64,000 nucleotides of DNA, from assembly GCF_012027355.1 (NCBI RefSeq), contig NZ_SNUH01000001.1, positions 1,302,001 to 1,366,000 on the forward strand. Direction: 5' to 3'. The notes under the pieces are model-generated. The model was not told where the DNA came from and did no database searches. It worked only from the letters and a program-made list of their open reading frames with translations. The DNA is from Thermococcus sp. M36 (GTDB taxonomy: Archaea > Methanobacteriota_B > Thermococci > Thermococcales > Thermococcaceae). Position 1 is the first letter of the stretch; every line of letters begins with the position of its first letter. Made by a program: the position numbers and the translations under genes. Positions 1 through 8,685 of the stretch are shown in pieces.

Positions 1-2
1 TG

Positions 3-1592
3 ATCCTGGCCATAGGCCAGTACTGCGACGAAGAGTTCCTCAAGAGTCTCGGGATAGAGGCAAAGAGGGGCAAAGCCCTTGTGGATGAGATAACACTCCA
101 AACTAGCATTGAAGGTGTTTTCGCCGGTGGAGACCTCGTTCTCGGCCCATCGACTGTCATAGAAAGCATAGCCACGGGCAGGAGAGCCGCGATAATGATA
201 GACCTCTACCTCAAAGGCAAGCTTGAGAAGGCAAAAGCCGTTCTCACGGAGCCGGTGAAGCACGTGAAGGACGTAGTTGAGGACGAAGACCTCTATCGGG
301 TTCTCTTCGACCTGAGGCCCTACAACCACTGGAAGAAGGTCACGGAGAAGGACTACGAGCATGTGGAGAGAAAGCCGAGGGCAAAGGTGAAGCTCCTCGA
401 TCCCGAAAAGCGGAGGAGAAGCTTCGAGGAGGTCGAGCCCGCTTTGACCGAGGAGCAGGTGCTCAAGGAAGCAGAGCGGTGTATGAGCTGCGGCTGTATG
501 GAGGTCTTCCGCTGCAAGCTGAGGGAATACGCAACGCTCTACGACGCGAAGCAGGATGCTTTCGAGGGAGAGCAGAACAAGTTTGAGCTTGATGAGAGCC
601 ACCCATGGATCACCCTTGACAACAACAAGTGCGTCCTCTGCGGCCAGTGCATCAACTTCACCCATGAGGTAGCCGGAGAAGGAGTCGTGGACTACCTCTT
701 CAGGGGCTTCAAGACCATGATTTCACCGCCCCTCGGGGAGAAGCTCGGTGATATGGATGGGAGGTTCATAGGCGAGCTCATCGACATCTGCCCGGTTGGA
801 GCGATTACAGAGAAGCTGCCCTTCATCAAGCCCGGTCCGTGGAAGACGAAAGCCGTTCCAACGGTCTGCAACGGCTGTTCCTTTGCCTGCGAGATGAATA
901 TAGAGGTCTACGACGGCATTCTCGTAAGGGCGTCGAGCAGAGCTGATTCATGGAACCTTCACCTCTGCGACTACTGCCGCTTCGGAAGGCCCTGGGCCGA
1001 GGATCTGGCTCAGCCGCTCCTCAACGGCGAACCGGTGAGCTGGGAGGAGGCTAAAAAGTTCCTTGCCGAGAAGAGCTATGCATTAATCCTCACGCCCGAG
1101 CTCACCAACGAGGAGATAGTCTTTTTCAAGGAGTTTGCCGAGAGGAAGGGCATCCCAATAGGCGCGATGGTCGAGGAGGGCCTCTCTACAGCAACCTTCG
1201 AGGACATCAGGAAGGCGAAGCGCGTTCTCCTCAAGGCTGACGTTGAGAAGTTCCCGCTCCTCAAGATACTGCTGAAGGGCAAGGAAATCGTCGAGGAGGG
1301 CTATGATGTAGCCGTGCTCGAGGCTCCGGCTCAGCCGCTCGACGTCCCAACGCTGATCCTACACGAAGGCGTCAATGCCGCTGGACTGCTGAGAGCTGGG
1401 ATAAAGGGCATTCCCCAGAGCGACGCCTACGTGGTAATAGGGAGGCCTAAGGGAGAGCTCAAAGGTGAAGTCTTAGTCCTTCCTGCTGGTCTGTGGGCGG
1501 AGAAAGCCGGAACGGTCACCAACGCCTTCAACATGGAGCTGAAGGTCGGAAGGGCCAGGGAGGGCTTCAGCCCGGTGGAGCTCTTCCAGTGA
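3..1592 (+). CDS. FAD-dependent oxidoreductase with NuoG-like iron-sulfur domains (5' truncated)
   Basis: Only the C-terminal part is present; the frame is open from base 3, so the gene starts upstream of the window. The first ~50 residues are the end of a GltD-type FAD/NAD(P) domain (FAGGD at ~125-140). After it come a Cys cluster (CMSCGC, from base 480), a NuoG/formate-dehydrogenase ferredoxin-like domain (CVLCGQC from base 630, ending ICPVG near 786) and a molybdopterin-oxidoreductase-type 4Fe-4S domain (CNGCSFAC from base 867). No large Mo-cofactor domain follows; the protein ends soon after. Related thermococcal genes sit in formate dehydrogenase/hydrogenase or NADPH oxidoreductase clusters, so a role in electron transfer between NAD(P)H, ferredoxin and a partner enzyme is inferred. 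The ferredoxin domain keeps ligands for one cluster only (see findings). Confidence 0.8.
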   Translation: MLAIGQYCDEEFLKSLGIEAKRGKALVDEITLQTSIEGVFAGGDLVLGPSTVIESIATGRRAAIMIDLYLKGKLEKAKAVLTEPVKHVKDVVEDEDLYRVLFDLRPYNHWKKVTEKDYEHVERKPRAKVKLLDPEKRRRSFEEVEPALTEEQVLKEAERCMSCGCMEVFRCKLREYATLYDAKQDAFEGEQNKFELDESHPWITLDNNKCVLCGQCINFTHEVAGEGVVDYLFRGFKTMISPPLGEKLGDMDGRFIGELIDICPVGAITEKLPFIKPGPWKTKAVPTVCNGCSFACEMNIEVYDGILVRASSRADSWNLHLCDYCRFGRPWAEDLAQPLLNGEPVSWEEAKKFLAEKSYALILTPELTNEEIVFFKEFAERKGIPIGAMVEEGLSTATFEDIRKAKRVLLKADVEKFPLLKILLKGKEIVEEGYDVAVLEAPAQPLDVPTLILHEGVNAAGLLRAGIKGIPQSDAYVVIGRPKGELKGEVLVLPAGLWAEKAGTVTNAFNMELKVGRAREGFSPVELFQ

Positions 1593-1608
1593 CTTTTCTT
1601 TTACCTCT
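1593..1608 (+). terminator. T-rich termination signal
   Basis: The stop codon is followed at once by a pyrimidine-rich, T-rich run (ACTTTTCTTTTACC), the usual archaeal intrinsic termination signal. The next gene is convergent. Confidence 0.4.
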
Positions 1609-1649
1609 CTCCATGGATGAGTGAAAAAACGGAAATAACGATTGGGAGC

Positions 1650-2552
1650 TCAAATAACCGCCGGAACTCCCGGGATTCTCGGGAAGGGCTGAACCTCCGC
1701 TATGTGCTCAGCCCCGACCATGTACCTGATGAGCCTCTCGATGCCTATGCCCGCTCCAGCGCTCGGCCTCAGGAGGCCCGCTTTGGCGACCTCGAGGTAG
1801 GGTCTGAAGGCGTCAAGGCTTATGCCTGCCTTCTTCATTTTTCTGACTATTACCTCGTACTCCCACTCCCTCTCGCCACCGCTGGAAACCTCTCCGTAGC
1901 CCTCCGGTAGGTAGAGGTCGTAGTTCCTGAAGTGGCCGGGCCTTTCGGGGTCCTCCCTGTCGTAGAACTCCCTCTCAATGTCCGTCACCCAGAAGGGCTC
2001 GTCCATGGCCTTACTGGCCTCGTCCTCGCTTCCAAACTCGGCCTTAATCTCCTCAAGGGTGAAGCGCTTGAAGGGCGGCCTTACCTTGGGTACTTCCCTC
2101 TCCAGTCCCCAGCTCCTAGCTTCCTTGAACAATCCGCTTATCAGCTCCTCTATGAGGCTCATGACGTCGTCCATGCTCGCGTAGGCTATCTCGAAGTCAA
2201 GCTGCGTAAACTCGTAGGCGTGTCTGCCATCGTCGGCGCTTCTCCCTTCGAGCCTTATGTTCGGTGAGAGTATGAAGAGCCTGTCAATTCCCATAGCTAC
2301 CGTCATCTGCTTGTGGAGTATCATGCTGTGGGTCAGCCTCAGCCTCTCGCCATAGACCTCGACTTCTGGCGGCTTTAGGGCCTCGCTAGCAGCGGGGTCT
2401 GGCCAGAGGGGGTCAGTTATGGAGCTGAGCATCACCGGAAGCATCCACTTGAAGCCCTTGCCTACCATGTATCTTGTCATATAGTCAATCACTCTCGTCT
2501 GAACTTCTATAACCGGTTCAATTTTTCGGGTCACAATTTGGAGAGCGTTCAT
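1650..2552 (-). CDS. Archaeal asparagine synthetase (AS-AR type, AsnRS paralog)
   Basis: About 300 residues resembling the catalytic core of class IIb aminoacyl-tRNA synthetases (AsnRS/AspRS) without an anticodon-binding domain. Visible class II elements are the motif 2-like segment after LRLTHSMILHKQ and FILSPNIRLEGR, and the motif 3-like GAGIGIERLIRYM near the C-terminus. This pattern is that of the archaeal AsnA-like asparagine synthetase described in Pyrococcus abyssi, which makes asparagine from aspartate, ammonia and ATP through an aspartyl-adenylate. I chose the third Met (base 2552) because GGTGAT lies just upstream with workable spacing; Met codons at 2558 and 2561 have none. The gene is convergent with the left-edge oxidoreductase. 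Confidence 0.85.
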   Translation of the reverse strand: MNALQIVTRKIEPVIEVQTRVIDYMTRYMVGKGFKWMLPVMLSSITDPLWPDPAASEALKPPEVEVYGERLRLTHSMILHKQMTVAMGIDRLFILSPNIRLEGRSADDGRHAYEFTQLDFEIAYASMDDVMSLIEELISGLFKEARSWGLEREVPKVRPPFKRFTLEEIKAEFGSEDEASKAMDEPFWVTDIEREFYDREDPERPGHFRNYDLYLPEGYGEVSSGGEREWEYEVIVRKMKKAGISLDAFRPYLEVAKAGLLRPSAGAGIGIERLIRYMVGAEHIAEVQPFPRIPGVPAVI

Positions 2553-2712
2553 TTTCATCACCTAGTTTTTGTCAATGATTTTCACCTTTATGTCTTTTGT
2601 GCAAGAAAAGTTGAATTTTAGGCAAGATTAGACATAAAATATGGGTTAATTTTGAATAAATGTCAGAAAATCCCAATTTAATTGACGAAGAGCGGGACGG
2701 GTAAACGATAGC

Positions 2713-2722
2713 GTTATAATGC
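2713..2722 (+). promoter_or_regulatory. TATA box for the P-loop ATPase gene
   Basis: CGTTATAATG lies ~35 nt upstream of the ATG at 2752, and GGTGG precedes that start. Confidence 0.45.
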
Positions 2723-2751
2723 CCGAGGGGAACCCTATACGGTGGTAAAGC

Positions 2752-3345
2752 ATGGGCGTCTACATATTTACTCCTGAAGACCTCCTGCGCTACGGAACGA
2801 TAACTGAGGAGCAGCTTGAAGTTCTGAAGAAGGCTCTCCTCGACAGAAAGGATGTTCTAATCGTTGGCTCCAGCAGGTCTGGAAAGACCAAGCTCGTCGA
2901 GGCTCTGATTCATCTAATCCCTGAAGACAGAAAAATCGCTGTAATAACGGCCTATGGGGAGTTCAAGCCGTTTAAGCCTAACATAGTAGTCATAGACACG
3001 CAGTTCGACTCAAGAAGCCTTGAGGCCCGCACCAAGGATGTCATCGAAAAGATAAAGCGCATAAACCCGGACTACATCGTCATAGACACCATCCACACCG
3101 TCCACGTGCCCACGATTCTGAGCGAGCTCCTTGATGACTACACCTTCATAGCGACCTCACTGGCCATCTCTGGCGATATAATCGAGGAAGTCAAGCACTG
3201 GCTAAGGGCAAACAATGACGTCATGAGCAAGTTTGATATTGTGGTCGAACTCAAGAGGGACTTCAGAACTGGAACCAGAAAGATCAACAGGATATACGCT
3301 GTCAAAAAGTCGGGAGAAAAAGTGGAGCTCGAGCCGCTTCTTTAG
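2752..3345 (+). CDS. Small P-loop ATPase, type II/IV secretion ATPase-like
   Basis: A 197-residue protein with Walker A GSSRSGKT at residues 39-46, a hydrophobic beta-strand IVVID near 80, a Walker B-like segment DYIVIDT near 110, and a histidine-containing stretch (TIHTVHVPT). The fold order resembles the ATPase core of VirB11/CpaF-like secretion ATPases but is much shorter, with no N-terminal domain. It is monocistronic between divergent or convergent neighbours, with no pilus or secretion gene beside it, so no machine can be assigned. It could equally be a stand-alone NTPase of unknown role. Confidence 0.6.
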   Translation: MGVYIFTPEDLLRYGTITEEQLEVLKKALLDRKDVLIVGSSRSGKTKLVEALIHLIPEDRKIAVITAYGEFKPFKPNIVVIDTQFDSRSLEARTKDVIEKIKRINPDYIVIDTIHTVHVPTILSELLDDYTFIATSLAISGDIIEEVKHWLRANNDVMSKFDIVVELKRDFRTGTRKINRIYAVKKSGEKVELEPLL

Positions 3346-3347
3346 AC

Positions 3348-4109
3348 TTATTTCCTTATCCTTTTAAAGTTCTTGTGTATCTCTTCCTTCAGTTTGCGAT
3401 AGTATTCCATGGATAGATAGCCCCTTTTCCAGCCGGCGTAGAGGGTCACGTTGAACAGAACGGTTATCAGAACTGCTATCAGGAGGGAGTTTACAGTAAC
3501 ACCACCGATGGTCTTCTGGGTTCTCCGGAACATGCCGAGGGAAACATAGTCGTCCACCGTCATGTGTCTCATAGTGAGGTTTTCAACCCTGATGGTGCCG
3601 TTCTCTGGAGTCAGTGAGAGCATGTGGTTCCATGTCACGACGTAGACCTTCACGTGGGTTCCCTTCTCGGTGCAGTTGGGGATGGTCTGCCCGTTCCAGA
3701 GGCAGCTCCCGTCAGGCTGCATCGTTGCCCATACATCGGTGTGCTCGTAGGTTTGGAGGTATATACTGTTGTTGTCTGGGTAGACCTTCACGACCTCTAT
3801 ATCGTAAGTGTTCCCGCTGTAGACCAGGGAACGGAAGAAGCGGTAGAGCCTGTCGATTATCGTGTTGTGAAAATACTCGTCCTCCCATACGATGTAGTAG
3901 TAGATGTTGCCCTTTATGTCCACCATGTAGAGAATTCCGTAAGGTTCATCTCCGGGGAAGGTGCGGATGATGGGGGTGTACTCTTGAATCTTGACACTCT
4001 CCCAGGGGAGGTAACCCTCGAGGGAATACCCACTCGTGTAGAGCCCAACACTCCAAAATATTAGAAGATTGGCGAAAAGCCACAGTGCAATCCATATTTC
4101 CTTTGCCAT
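3348..4109 (-). CDS. Hypothetical membrane-anchored protein
   Basis: A 253-residue protein not recognised. It has an N-terminal hydrophobic segment (WIALWLFANLLIFWSVGLY, residues ~6-25), a ~170-residue region rich in Trp, Tyr and Asn that is probably extracytoplasmic, and a second membrane segment (LLIAVLITVLFNVTLYAGW) near residue 215 followed by a basic tail. One Cys pair (CLWNGQTIPNC) could form a disulfide. A TATA-like element at 4121-4134 lies ~20 nt from the ATG at 4109, so the mRNA may be leaderless; a GTG at 4118 is the alternative start. It ends 3 nt from the convergent ATPase gene. Confidence 0.6.
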   Translation of the reverse strand: MAKEIWIALWLFANLLIFWSVGLYTSGYSLEGYLPWESVKIQEYTPIIRTFPGDEPYGILYMVDIKGNIYYYIVWEDEYFHNTIIDRLYRFFRSLVYSGNTYDIEVVKVYPDNNSIYLQTYEHTDVWATMQPDGSCLWNGQTIPNCTEKGTHVKVYVVTWNHMLSLTPENGTIRVENLTMRHMTVDDYVSLGMFRRTQKTIGGVTVNSLLIAVLITVLFNVTLYAGWKRGYLSMEYYRKLKEEIHKNFKRIRK

Positions 4110-4139
4110 TATTTTCACTAGAAAAATATAAAGGTGGCA

Positions 4140-5294
4140 TCAAGCCTTAAGCTTTTCTATGACCACCCTCAGGTTGTCGAGCATCTCCCTTATGTCGTCG
4201 AATGTCATGTAGCCCATGTTTCCAATCCTGAAGGTCTTCTCGGCGACGCTTCCATAGCCCTTGGCGAGCTCAAAGCCCCTCTCGCGCATAGCGTTGTAGA
4301 CGTCAACGCCCTTCATTCCCTCAGGAACGACGACGGCAGTGATGGTCGGGCTCTCGTAGCCTGGCTCGGCGAGGATTCCGAGGCCCATCTCCTTGACGCC
4401 CTCGCGTATCATCTCGCTCCTCTTCCTGTACATATCGAGCCAGGCCCCTTTGCCGCCCATCTTCTCGATTATCCTGAGGACGACGTTGAGGCCAAATATC
4501 TGCGGGAGCGGTGGGGTTGAGGGCGTTCCCTTCTTCTTCTCGTTGAACTTCTTGTAAAGCGGAAGGTCGAAGTACCAGCCGCGCTCGGGCATCTTCTCGG
4601 CTATCTCAAAAACGCGCTCGCTGACGGCGGCGACGGCAAGACCTGGCGGGACGCCGAAGGCCTTCTGAGAGCTCGCGAAGATGAGGTCGATGCCCCACTT
4701 GTCGAACTTTATGTCCGCTCCGCCCATGGCAGAGACAGCATCGACGAAGAGCAGCTTGTCGTGCTCCTTGACGACCTTGGCAAGCTCCGGAAGCGGGTTG
4801 AGAACGCCTGTTGAGGTCTCGTTGTAGGTTATGGTGACGGCCTCGACATCGGGGTTCTTCTTGAGGACTTCATCAAGCTCCTCTGGCTTGATGGCTTTTC
4901 CGGGCTCCTTCTCAAGGACGACTGCCTTTCTTCCGTTGGTGTTGACTACCTCTGCAAAGCGCTTTCCGAACGCACCGATGACCGTAACGAGAACTTTTCC
5001 ACCGTAGGGTATCGTGTTCCTTACAGCGGCCTCCATGAAGCCCGTTCCAGAGCTCGGGAAGAGGATTATCTCGCCTTTATCTGCCTCAAGGAAGGCCTTG
5101 AGCCTGTTGAGGGTATCAACGTGAACCTCCTTCGCTTCGGCCGAACGGTGGCTGAACATCTGGACGCTCATTATCGCGAGAACCTCCGGGAAACAAGCAA
5201 CCGGGCCGGCCGTGAAGAGCTTGTACTTCGGCTTGACTATCTCGTAGAGCTCCCTGTAAGCTTCCTCATACTCCATGTCGAACCTGAGCTCCAT
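4140..5294 (-). CDS. Class V aminotransferase (serine-pyruvate / alanine-glyoxylate type)
   Basis: A 384-residue PLP enzyme of fold type I, class V. The PLP-binding signature SSQKAFGVPPGLA contains the Schiff-base lysine (about residue 191), with the cofactor Asp in LLFVDAVSAMGG upstream. The N-terminus YKLFTAGPVACFPEV and the SSGTGFMEA phosphate-binding loop are typical of alanine-glyoxylate / serine-pyruvate aminotransferases; several thermococcal members also use aspartate, so the amino donor is uncertain. I chose the ATG at 5294 because GAGGTG at 5301-5306 is spaced 6 nt from it, while an ATG at 5300 abuts it. Extending further upstream would pass the TATA box. Confidence 0.85.
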   Translation of the reverse strand: MELRFDMEYEEAYRELYEIVKPKYKLFTAGPVACFPEVLAIMSVQMFSHRSAEAKEVHVDTLNRLKAFLEADKGEIILFPSSGTGFMEAAVRNTIPYGGKVLVTVIGAFGKRFAEVVNTNGRKAVVLEKEPGKAIKPEELDEVLKKNPDVEAVTITYNETSTGVLNPLPELAKVVKEHDKLLFVDAVSAMGGADIKFDKWGIDLIFASSQKAFGVPPGLAVAAVSERVFEIAEKMPERGWYFDLPLYKKFNEKKKGTPSTPPLPQIFGLNVVLRIIEKMGGKGAWLDMYRKRSEMIREGVKEMGLGILAEPGYESPTITAVVVPEGMKGVDVYNAMRERGFELAKGYGSVAEKTFRIGNMGYMTFDDIREMLDNLRVVIEKLKA

Positions 5295-5323
5295 CAGCAT
5301 CACCTCGGCGGAGGTTGGAGGGG

Positions 5324-5335
5324 AAATATAAAAAG
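5324..5335 (-). promoter_or_regulatory. TATA box for the aminotransferase gene
   Basis: The minus-strand sequence CTTTTTATATTT lies ~35 nt upstream of the start codon, which argues against longer versions of the protein. Confidence 0.55.
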
Positions 5336-5419
5336 GGTTCGTTAGTTCCTTCCCGTAACTTATCGAAGCTATGTTCGTTTCGCAGGCAATAAAATGAAGA
5401 ATTTTCGACCTGACCAAGA

Positions 5420-5430
5420 CTTTTAAAAGC
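5420..5430 (+). promoter_or_regulatory. TATA box for the MFS transporter gene
   Basis: CTTTTAAAAGC lies ~34 nt upstream of the ATG at 5459. Confidence 0.45.
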
Positions 5431-5458
5431 TTCACCCTAACGTTTAGAAGGTGGTTTG

Positions 5459-6625
5459 ATGGAGCGCAAGCGCCTGGCTGGAATAATCCTGCTCATCATC
5501 TCCGCCTTCACCGGAACGATAGCTTTCCGCCTCGCGACTCCAGCGATAGCCTTCTACACGAGGGACATTCTCCAGGCATCAATGTTCTCGGTCTCCATTG
5601 TTTCCATGTCATTTGTCCTGGCAAGGGCATTTTCGTCTGTTCTCGGTGGTCTCACCCTTGAGAAAGGTAGGAAGCTCGTTTACATCGGTGCGCTGGCCAT
5701 GATGGGCAACGCTCTGGCGGTCCATCTCTATCCCCTCACGAGCACCTGGGTTCAGGTGGCCGGAATAAAGCTTCTCAACGGCTTCCTCAATGGACTGAGC
5801 TGGCCAATGGCCCAATTTGTCATAGCAGTGACTACGCCAAAAGAGATAAGGGCAAGGGTCACATCGGTTTACTTCCTCTTTGGCAGTATAGCTTCACTCC
5901 TCGGCAACTACGTTTACGCCTACACCATTAACCTTGGCTTGTCCGGTCAGATGTGGATTGCCTCTGCATTCTTTGTATTCACCGGCGTGATAATGCTCCT
6001 TGCCTACTTCCTGCTCTACGGCTGGATAGTGCCCAAGAGAAAGAAAACGCCCGATGGGGAGAAGCCGAGCCTCAACCCAAAAAGGATTCTCATAATCGCG
6101 TCGCTGATGGCGATCATAGTCGCCTTCACCTCCGGCGAGATAACCTACATCTATGTTTCCGAAGCTTTGGGCATGGACAAGGCCAAAACAGCGACGCTTA
6201 TTGGATGGGCAGGCTTTTTATCGGCACTCCTAAGCTACGCCGTTTCCTGGCTCGCCGACGTCAGGAGCGAGAGGAGAATGGTCCTACTAACCTCTCTGAT
6301 GGCTGCAGTTTCTCCCCTACTCGCGGCCGTGAAGACTGCTCCTACGGTTTTTCTGGGGATATTCCTGGCTCTCTTCGCCTTCCAGAGCTTCCGCCCGATT
6401 TCGAGGAAGGTTCTCGCTTCCTACCACCGCTCATCGCTGGCCATTGGAGGTGTAAACGGAGTCCAGAACCTATCGACATTCCTCGGGGGAATGCTCTTCG
6501 GCCTGGCCTACTCTCTCGGGGAGATAAGCGTGGGCGTAACGTTGAACCTCGCCCTGCTTTCCTTCCTGCCGTTTTCACTGGCACTCCTCTGGGAGTCCGT
6601 TAAGCTTAAAGGGACTGGGGAGTAA
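5459..6625 (+). CDS. MFS family transporter
   Basis: A 388-residue integral membrane protein with about 12 hydrophobic segments. A basic loop after the second helix (GGLTLEKGRKLVYIGAL) matches the major facilitator motif between TM2 and TM3, and a charged central loop (PKRKKTPDGEKPSLNPKR, ~residue 190) divides the two six-helix halves. The substrate cannot be told. AGGTGG precedes the ATG at 5459; the TTG just upstream is less likely. Divergent from the aminotransferase, with its own TATA box. Confidence 0.8.
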   Translation: MERKRLAGIILLIISAFTGTIAFRLATPAIAFYTRDILQASMFSVSIVSMSFVLARAFSSVLGGLTLEKGRKLVYIGALAMMGNALAVHLYPLTSTWVQVAGIKLLNGFLNGLSWPMAQFVIAVTTPKEIRARVTSVYFLFGSIASLLGNYVYAYTINLGLSGQMWIASAFFVFTGVIMLLAYFLLYGWIVPKRKKTPDGEKPSLNPKRILIIASLMAIIVAFTSGEITYIYVSEALGMDKAKTATLIGWAGFLSALLSYAVSWLADVRSERRMVLLTSLMAAVSPLLAAVKTAPTVFLGIFLALFAFQSFRPISRKVLASYHRSSLAIGGVNGVQNLSTFLGGMLFGLAYSLGEISVGVTLNLALLSFLPFSLALLWESVKLKGTGE

Positions 6626-6650
6626 GATGGGGTGACGGGCTTTCCAAAAC

Positions 6651-6658
6651 TTTTATAA
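6651..6658 (+). promoter_or_regulatory. TATA box for rpl10e
   Basis: TTTTATAA lies ~58 nt upstream of the ATG, leaving a leader of about 30 nt. Confidence 0.6.
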
Positions 6659-6713
6659 GCCACTCCACTCGCCTAAGTTTAGGCTTAGCTTACGCTCATT
6701 TGGAGGTGAGAGT

Positions 6714-7262
6714 ATGGGACTGAGACCAGCCAAGATTGATAGGGACGTTGACAAGCCCGCTTACACGAGAAGGGAATACATACGCGGTGCGCCCGGTCCG
6801 AAGATAACGATCTTCGACATGGGCAACCTTTCAGCCGAGTTCCAGTACGAGGTGAGCCTTCACGCCGAGCAGGCCATGCAGATAAGGCAGAACGCCCTCG
6901 AGGCCATCCGTATACAGGTCAACAGGTACCTCCAGAAGAACGTCGGTAGGAGCAACTACCACTTCAAGATAAGGGTCTACCCGTTCCAGGTTCTCCGTGA
7001 GAACCCAATGGCTACCGGAAGGAAGGCTGACCGTTACGGTAACGGTATGCGCAGGCCCTTCGGAAAGCCGATTGGCCTTGCCGCTCGCGTCAAGAAGGAC
7101 CAGAAGATACTCACCGTCTGGGTCAACGAGGGCCACCTCAAGTTCGCCCTCGGTGCCATGCACAGGGCCAAGATGAAGCTGCCCTACAGTGCCTACTACA
7201 GGATTTACGACAAGGAAGGCAACGACGTCACCACCAAGGTCCTCTCGACCATGAAACGCTAA
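6714..7262 (+). CDS. rpl10e: Ribosomal protein L10e (uL16)
   Basis: A 182-residue L10e/uL16 protein starting [20 protein letters not shown]. It binds 23S rRNA near the A-site finger and peptidyl transferase centre. The conserved [13 protein letters not shown] segment (residues ~114-126) and the N-terminal [17 protein letters not shown] segment identify it. Length is normal for the archaeal family. GGAGGTGA sets the start. It has its own promoter and is not part of the large ribosomal operon 2 kb downstream. Confidence 0.97.
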   Translation: MGLRPAKIDRDVDKPAYTRREYIRGAPGPKITIFDMGNLSAEFQYEVSLHAEQAMQIRQNALEAIRIQVNRYLQKNVGRSNYHFKIRVYPFQVLRENPMATGRKADRYGNGMRRPFGKPIGLAARVKKDQKILTVWVNEGHLKFALGAMHRAKMKLPYSAYYRIYDKEGNDVTTKVLSTMKR

Positions 7263-7374
7263 AGCGCAGCGCTGAAGCGCGGCGCTTCCCTCAACCTCTT
7301 TTCTGTTCCGTGAAGCTTTGCCATATATTCATAATGATTATTAACAATGTCACCCCACTTAGATTGGTGAGACG

Positions 7375-8517
7375 ATGGTAAGCTCTCACTTCAGGAACAT
7401 TCTGCTCAAGCTCGGCATCCCTGAGGACCGATTATCAGTCCTCGAGGGTAAAGGAGGCCTCGTCGAAGACGAGTTTGAGGGTATCAGATACGTCCGCTTC
7501 CGCGATTCCGCCAAGGGCTTCAGGCGTGGAACCCTCGTCTTCGAGAACGGCGAGGTGGTTCTGGGCTTTCCCCACATAAAGCGCGTCGTCCAGCTTGAGA
7601 ACGGGATAAGGCGCGTTTTCAAGAACCGGCCTTTCTACGTCGAGGAAAAGGTGGATGGCTACAATGTCCGCGTTGTGAGGATTAAAGACAGAATCCTTGC
7701 CCTCACGAGGGGCGGCTTCGTCTGTCCCTTCACGACGGAGAGGGTTGAGGACTTCATCAACTTCGACTTCTTCAAGGACTACCCCAACCTCGTTTTGGCG
7801 GGGGAAATGGCCGGGCCAGAGAGCCCGTACATAGTGGAAGGGCCGCCCTACGTGAAGGAGGACCTCCGGTTCTTCCTCTTCGACATCCAGGAGAAAGGAA
7901 CCGGGAGGAGCCTGCCGGTTGAGGAGCGCTACAGGCTGGCTGAAGAGTACGACATCCTGCAGGTGGAGCGCTTTGGTCTCTTTGACCGCTCACGGATTGA
8001 CGAGCTCTACGACCTGGTCGAAAGGCTAAGCCGGGAGAAGAGGGAAGGAATTGTGATGAAGACGCCGGACATGAGGAGGATAGCCAAGTACGTTACCCCC
8101 TACGCCAACATCAACGACATCAGGATAGGCTCACACATATTCTTCGACCTGCCCCACGGCTACTTCATGGGGAGGATAAAACGCCTCGCCTTCTATCTGG
8201 CTGAGAAGCACGTCAAGGGAGAGGAATTCGACGAATATGCCAAGGCCCTCGGAAAAGCCCTGCTCAGGCCCTTCGTTGAGAGCATCCACGAGGTCTCCCA
8301 CGGGGGCGAGGTCGAGGAAACTTTCACAGTCAGGGTCAAGAACATAGTAACGGCCCACAAGATGGTCACCCACTTCGAGAGGCTTGGCGTAAAGATTCAC
8401 ATCGAGGATATCGAGGACTTGAAGAACGGCTACTGGAGGATAACCTTCAAGCGGGTCTACCCAGATGCCACGCGCGAGATTAGAGAACTGTGGAACGGGC
8501 TGGCGTTTGTAGATTGA
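7375..8517 (+). CDS. Rnl3-family ATP-dependent RNA ligase
   Basis: A 380-residue archaeal RNA ligase of the Rnl3 group (Pyrococcus Pab1020 / Methanothermobacter MthRnl type), which joins 5'-phosphate and 3'-OH RNA ends and circularises RNA. Nucleotidyltransferase motif I is KVDGYNVR with the AMP-accepting Lys at residue 92. LTRGG (motif Ia), LAGEMAGPESPY (motif III), FFLFDI (IIIa), EGIVMK (IV) and RIAKYV (V) follow in order. A C-terminal domain of ~120 residues typical of this group is present. GGTGAG precedes the ATG. Its usual genomic associate, the HARP/'RNA ligase partner' gene, is not adjacent here but at 49.6 kb. Confidence 0.9.
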   Translation: MVSSHFRNILLKLGIPEDRLSVLEGKGGLVEDEFEGIRYVRFRDSAKGFRRGTLVFENGEVVLGFPHIKRVVQLENGIRRVFKNRPFYVEEKVDGYNVRVVRIKDRILALTRGGFVCPFTTERVEDFINFDFFKDYPNLVLAGEMAGPESPYIVEGPPYVKEDLRFFLFDIQEKGTGRSLPVEERYRLAEEYDILQVERFGLFDRSRIDELYDLVERLSREKREGIVMKTPDMRRIAKYVTPYANINDIRIGSHIFFDLPHGYFMGRIKRLAFYLAEKHVKGEEFDEYAKALGKALLRPFVESIHEVSHGGEVEETFTVRVKNIVTAHKMVTHFERLGVKIHIEDIEDLKNGYWRITFKRVYPDATREIRELWNGLAFVD

Positions 8518-8661
8518 AGTTTTCGTTTTTGAAGGCATATGATGTAAGTATATAATGCTTCCCCAACGTTTGCCCCACAAAGCTTGACCAAGAAACTTTA
8601 TCCAGCCAAAGTTACTGGGGGTGTGGGGGCGAAACCCTACTTCGGGGGTTTGAGAGTACAG

Positions 8662-8685
8662 GAAACTTTGCCTTCGCAAAGTTTC
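8662..8685. repeat. Perfect 10-bp stem hairpin
   Basis: GAAACTTTGC and its exact reverse complement are separated by CTTC. The right arm begins the 19-mer shared with 27727-27745. Confidence 0.7.

Noticed and set aside
1617-1910. Open frame on the plus strand opposite the asparagine synthetase gene
   Set aside because: Shadow of a well-supported minus-strand gene; no ribosome binding site and no family resemblance.
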